Made by a program: the position numbers and the translations under genes. This document shows, piece by piece, positions 54,301-60,300 of a stretch of DNA of 64,000 nucleotides; positions within the stretch are counted from its first letter, which is position 1; each line of letters begins with the position of its first letter. The DNA lies in contig OU862908.1 in assembly GCA_917880885.1 (NCBI GenBank), positions 58,301,819 through 58,365,818 of the forward strand, read 5' to 3'. Source of the DNA: Limnephilus marmoratus. Lineage: Eukaryota > Arthropoda > Insecta > Trichoptera > Limnephilidae. The notes under the pieces are model-generated. The model was not told the origin of the DNA and made no database searches. It saw only the letters and a list, made by a program, of their open reading frames with translations.

Positions 54301-57300
54301 AAAATTGGAACCAAGTTTTTTTTAAATTAGCTTGACACATGAGGATTTCACCTTTGGGGATGCTGTGTGGAGGGTTTTTTTAAGGGAAGGATGGTCACCA
54401 AACACGGCTAATGCCATTTCAAGCAATGTTTCAATTCTGAATGGTGGTCTTACCCCAGGGCGATACTGAGAGTATCTTCCACTCTGGAACGTGCCGCAAA
54501 TATACTATATATTATTTTAAATGAATAAATTGTGAAATAACACAAATTAATCAAATAAAATTTATTTGCCACGCCGGGATTCGATCCCGCGACCTTCGGA
54601 ATGCGAGTCAAGAGCCTTACCACTGGACTACGCCGGCCGTCAAAATACAACATATAATGTATTTTTATAATATTTTTGGATAGATGTCGTAACTTTTCAA
54701 CAACATTTGATAACAAATTTCATTTGAAATGCAATGATCCCAAAAGGCTTAAGGCACTTTTTTATGAATACTTTCAGCTTTACAAATACTACAACCATAA
54801 TATCTCGTGATTTTTAACGATACATAATATATCTATATATGTAAAAAAATAGGTTCCGTATGTTTGTGTCCGCAAATCTCGGAAAGCAATCGATGGATTG
54901 ACTCAAATGTTTTACAGAACATCGCATTTTAGCAGAAGAGTGTTTTTGTATACAATGGTAGGCTCAATTTTATGAAAATTGTAAAAAAAAAATACTATAG
55001 GACGTGCGCGAGTGGTTTGAAAATGTGTGTATTTCATATATTTTAGCGGCAGGGAGGGAAGGCAAGAGGGGGGGGGGGGACCGAAGGAAGTGAGGTTCGC
55101 GGTAAGGGTGACGAGGGAGGGGGGAGGAGGGGAAGGTGGAGGGGGACGCAGCAAGGGAAGGGTCGCGGGAGGAAGGACTACATAATAAAAATAAACGTCA
55201 AAACGTAAAACCGCCGAAATAATAATACACCAGGAGCACAGAAATATGATTGGGTATTTCCATTTGGTCATAAACCTTTATCACTCAGTGACGGTAGTCG
55301 TAAAAAACAGCACCACGAAGAATCTATTTAATTTTTTTTTAACTAATTTTTTTGAACTTTGCAGAATTATTGTTATTAAGTAAAATGCACATACCTGGTC
55401 TCTCCTCATTTTCAGCAGGCAGCAGCGGAGGGGCGGGGGGAGGTGGGGGTGGTGGAGGCCCCGGGGCAAGAGCGCCGCACTCCTCCGAGGAGCTGCCAAC
55501 GTCCGACACTCCCGACTCTCCCGACAGGGGCTCCTTGCCCCTCTCCAGCTCCTGCGCGCCCCCGCTCCCCTCGCGCTGCTTGCACACGTAGATCTGGTCC
55601 TTGCGAACCGACTCGGCCTTTACCATCTTCATGCCCGAGTAGCCGTTCAGCTTCGTCTTGGAGTACTCCTCGTTGTTCTTCTTGTTGTGGTGGGATTCTT
55701 TGATGTGCGTTTCCCTGGAACAAATTTTTAAATATTGGTGAAACTTCAAACATTATTTAACTCCACAAAGGAGGCTTTGAGGAAAATAATTCCTCTCAGA
55801 GCCTGTCATCTTTGGGGACGCTGTGTGGAGGGTCTTTTTTTGGGAGGCAGGAATGGGTACCGCCGCCCCGTGAACCAAGTGGTTCGCTACGTTTGGTGAC
55901 TTGGCAGAGGTGCCCTGATTCTTGGGGTAAGTTTTTTTTAAGGTTTCTGGATTTGGCGGCGGATAACCTGGACACACTGAACCCCAAATTCCTACCCACC
56001 CCTCATACCTTTTTCCTCCCAGAACTTCCTTTCCTTCTTTCCATGAAAAGATCCTTCACACAACATCCCCAAAGATGAGATAGATCCTGAGGGTAATTAT
56101 TTTCCTCAGGGCTTCCTGTGTGGAGCTAATGTAGAATAGGGTCTTTAAGAGACTCATATAGTAAGAAGGAGGAAACAGTGAGGCCGGCCAATCGTTCCAC
56201 AATTGAGCTGTTGAACTCAAGAACTGGTCGTAGAAACGTGACAAATTCCAATCCTGTACAAATGTTCCCCGATTAAGTACTCTTGCCGTGGTTGATGATA
56301 TATTTTTTTGCAGGTGGTTAATAATTTGAAATTCGGAAATGGTTGCATTCTTAACGCCTTGCTTCCTGATCTCTAATCAGGTGGAATTTGCTCCATCACG
56401 TCGACCAGCTGTCTCGACTACGGCAGGAGGAGGGGGTCGTATCATTTTCAAATATCGCCTGGCTAGTAGTTCACGGTATATCATCGTTGCTACGTCCACA
56501 CTCATAACACACATATATCTGGTGTGGTAGGATTATATGGGATTCTATGACGAGCGATATGGTGATATCAAGCCGAAACATTCTTTGAGCTTTTTAGGGT
56601 AATGTGATTTTACCATTAAACATTAAACATTATAATATGCCAACAATAATTTTAAGATGACGATTGCAGACAGAACCGGTCCTGTGCAGACGCATAAATA
56701 AGAGCGGTCCGCTCCGGACGCCGAATTACCCAGGCGCCAAGGAGTTGAAGTGCTAAGGCGCCTCGTAATATTTAGCATTTAATTCCCTTGACGTTTTTAC
56801 TAGAGCTAGGCGCCGTACGGGTGAGGGCCGGCATTTATTGCAGAAAGAATTATCGTAACGCCTTCTGGTTTTAAATTCATTCCTCAAATACAAAATATTT
56901 ACCTCAAACTAGTCCTGGAGACGCTCATCTTTTGAGTGCTGTACAGGGTCCTAGATTCTTCTCTCGCCAAGTAGATATCCTCATAGTCATGGTCATGGCT
57001 GCTCCCATTAGTTTTGTTTTTGATGCTGGCACTTCCGAAGCTGAAGTTGCCATTGCAGGTCCCGTTTGTGTGGCTGGAGATGATGTTGTTGTTGTGATGG
57101 CTCGAGTTGTTGTTATTGTTATTGTTGTGGTGGCTGCTGTTGTTGTTATTGTTGTTGCTGTGGCCGTTGTGATTGTGGTCTGCGGAGCGCTCGGACATGT
57201 CAGATGATGAGAGGTTTCCGTCAGAACCGGCTCCGGAACTTGAGGAATGTACTTCGACTTTTACTGGAAGAAAAAATATCAAAAGAGAACTCGATCAAAA

Positions 57301-60300
57301 GTTCAGAAGTTTACAATTTTTAACGCACGTTTCGCAGAAGTCAAGGGTGCCCGAGGAAGACATGGCACAATCAAGTGAATGAAATACTTAGTATGGTCAT
57401 GTAGAGAGTCAGAATAATACATAGAAGAATATGAGTGAGACGATGGTCTATTATTTTGAATGAAGCTAGAAGTTGGTGCCGAGATAGAGATGCGTGTAGG
57501 TCTCTACCGAACATTGCGAAGAAAATCTCTTTTAATGGTCAAATGAATATTTGAAATTCTAAATCTCATTATGCTGAATTTAAGCTAACAAAGAAACTCG
57601 ATAGGCACTTACTGAAATAAAACGGTATAATTTTCATGGGACCAGAGCTAGCCGTTCAAGATTTTGTTGTTGGTTTGAAAAAGACATCGGCTTTTTTTTG
57701 TTTTTTTCGAAAAGATCGTAGGAGTCGTAAAATGTTTAGAGGGTACTTTTTTGAGCACGTCATTTAAACTCACCGGTCATTCCGTTAGTCTGGCTGATGC
57801 CATTCTCCTGTATCCTGGAGGACCTCCTGGAAGAGTTGGCCGTGAGGGTGGTGGACTCGCCCCTGGAGCCGGGGCTGCACGACTTGGCCTCAAACAGGTC
57901 CTTCACGCGATTGTAGATTAGCTCCTGAGGGTTGTGCAGGTAGAAGCTCTCGCCCCCTGCTGAAGTGGTGGACGCACCTGGTGAAAAGAGATGATATAAC
58001 AGAACAGTGACAAACAGAGTACTAACCTAAATCTTCTGTTTTGTGATTGTTTTATTTCAAACCAATTCCGTTCGGTATCACTTTTTTATTATTGGGAACT
58101 AAACGATTCATTTTACAGGTTGCATGCGGGAAATTGATGAATCTTCATTATATCGAGATTTTTTTTTCTATTTAAGCATTTAGATTTTTTTTAACCTTTT
58201 TCGGTAACTCGGTTACAAACACTTTTGGAGTCGGTTCTACGCTTCAGTGTATTATAAAATATCATAAACAGATGATAATAACTAAACTAAACAAATCTAA
58301 CTTCGGATTCAATTAACTCGAGTTTCACTTTCAAGTTAAAATCAAAAAAGTTAATCCACTAAATGGACTATAAATGTGAAATGGATTCACCAGTTTCTCT
58401 CTTGTACCACTAGTTTCCCGACATCGTTTGTACACTATGTACAGGCACCTAACCGTAAAAATGTTGTTAAGTAAGAACTACTTTTGAAGGCGAAACAGCT
58501 ATCACGCGAATATTTTGATATGAATCATAAGTTACTACAACATTTACTTTTCACTAATCTTCCTTGGATAACATCCGGGTAAAGAATCGATCGTAATACT
58601 GATCTAATCTGGCATCGACAGTCGGCTCTAGGAAATCAGTTTTCAAACAATAGTGTTGCTGATTATCAAATGCTGAGAGTGGTTTTTCTTATCATATTTC
58701 CTGGTTGGATAAGATCCCACTAGACATGAGGAAATAAATGTATATTTTTAATAATATCTCTTATTCCACTGGGCGTATTATTGTGATTAGAACAAAGTGA
58801 CTGGAAACTCGTGTTAAAGATGAAATGAATATAATTATTTTTTCAAAACTTCCGGGATTAACGTTACTTTAGTCAGGTACACGCTATCAAAGATCACTAA
58901 AAGACGGAAAAAGTAATTTATAGTATCAAATAAATAGTCACATTTGAGTGTGTATATATGCCTGTGAGTATGATTCCTGTGTTATATCTACGTATTTTAT
59001 GCCTTTGTTTTGTAGTTAGTAAAGGAAATGTTATTATTCTTTATCTGTTTTGTATATTGTGGTTTCATGTTATATGTGTGCTTTAGTATTAGAAATATTG
59101 TTAAATTGACCTGCTGAAAAGCTGCTTTGACAGTTAGTGGGTGCTTGCAATGAAGAATAATAAAAAAATAGTATGAAACTCACTTTTGAAAATATTTTTA
59201 AATGTTTTGATTTTTCGCGTTCGACATTTTTTATCCTAGGTTTTGATGAGACACCATTTTCAATTGACTTTTAGTTCAAATTTCACCAATTTAAAGTATG
59301 TACCTTACATCAGGAACCACAAATGTAAAAAAAGTATTAAAGATATTCGAATGAAACTAATAGGTATTCGATGGAAGAAAGAAAAATGAAATATTAATTT
59401 TTCCTGCCAAAACCACTCGTTTCCCGACATCGCATAGCATTTCCTAAACATACATTTTCTCTTATAATTTTATATGATGTAAGTTTGTACATATTAATTC
59501 CATTAAATACTACATTTGTGCCGTAAATACAATGTTTCATTACACAACATAAGTTATTGTTTGTTGTGACCATATGTAGTGAAAGCAAATTAAAGTTATT
59601 AACGTATGGATCGCTATAATTACATCCAATGATCTACTAGAGAGATCGATATAATAACGCCATCACCATTGTAATTATCAAAAAATTATGGATCGATTAT
59701 TTTGGGTGATAGTTTACATTGTAATTCGATAAATACCAAGGCGATTTTTACCGGCAATTCGATTTGATTGCTTTCGTTTGATCTTGTGATCTCAGAATCA
59801 CATTTAATTTAGACATAATAATTAGTATTACATGAAAGCATTCTAAAAGTTAATTACATTCTGTAGATAAACCACGCAGATTAGGTATTTTGTACATAAA
59901 AAGTATTTTAATTGTTGTTTCCTGAGCCTAGTAAGCACGCGTGTGATAACTTTTATTCGGTATTACATATGTATATATTTTACGTAGTGTTTAAACCATA
60001 TCTGTTTGTTTTTAAATATAGGCGTCTAGCGGACATAACGTATAACAATAAATTATTGTAATAATAGTACGCATTCTGGGTGGGCCTCAGTCTGCAACTC
60101 CGATGCAATTAATTCTAGTACCTTTGAATAACAGTAGCTTGGAATTTAATCGATTTCAAATGGATTTTATTTGTTTGGAAAATTCTTTAAATTAACCTTC
60201 CTATTGTAATATTTTTAACAGAAAATTAATTTAATTACCATTTTCAAAATTAGAATTGACTGTTCAGAAAAGCGAAAAAGTAGGTAGGAAAATATATAAT

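Larger units (their letters stand above)
3394..55394 (-). other. 52-kb intron of the forked-like gene
   Basis: The donor after 55395 (GTATGT) and acceptor before 3393 (TTACAG) are the only matching-phase pair I find between the two poly-Pro exons. The intron holds every large mobile element listed here, including an intact RTE-like ORF on the opposite strand. I looked for further phase-compatible exons inside it and recognised none. A small alternative exon could still be hidden in this AT-rich sequence. Confidence 0.6.

Noticed and set aside
55352..55703. Plus-strand Gly/Ser and Arg-rich frames
   Set aside because: Antisense shadows of poly-proline exon e.
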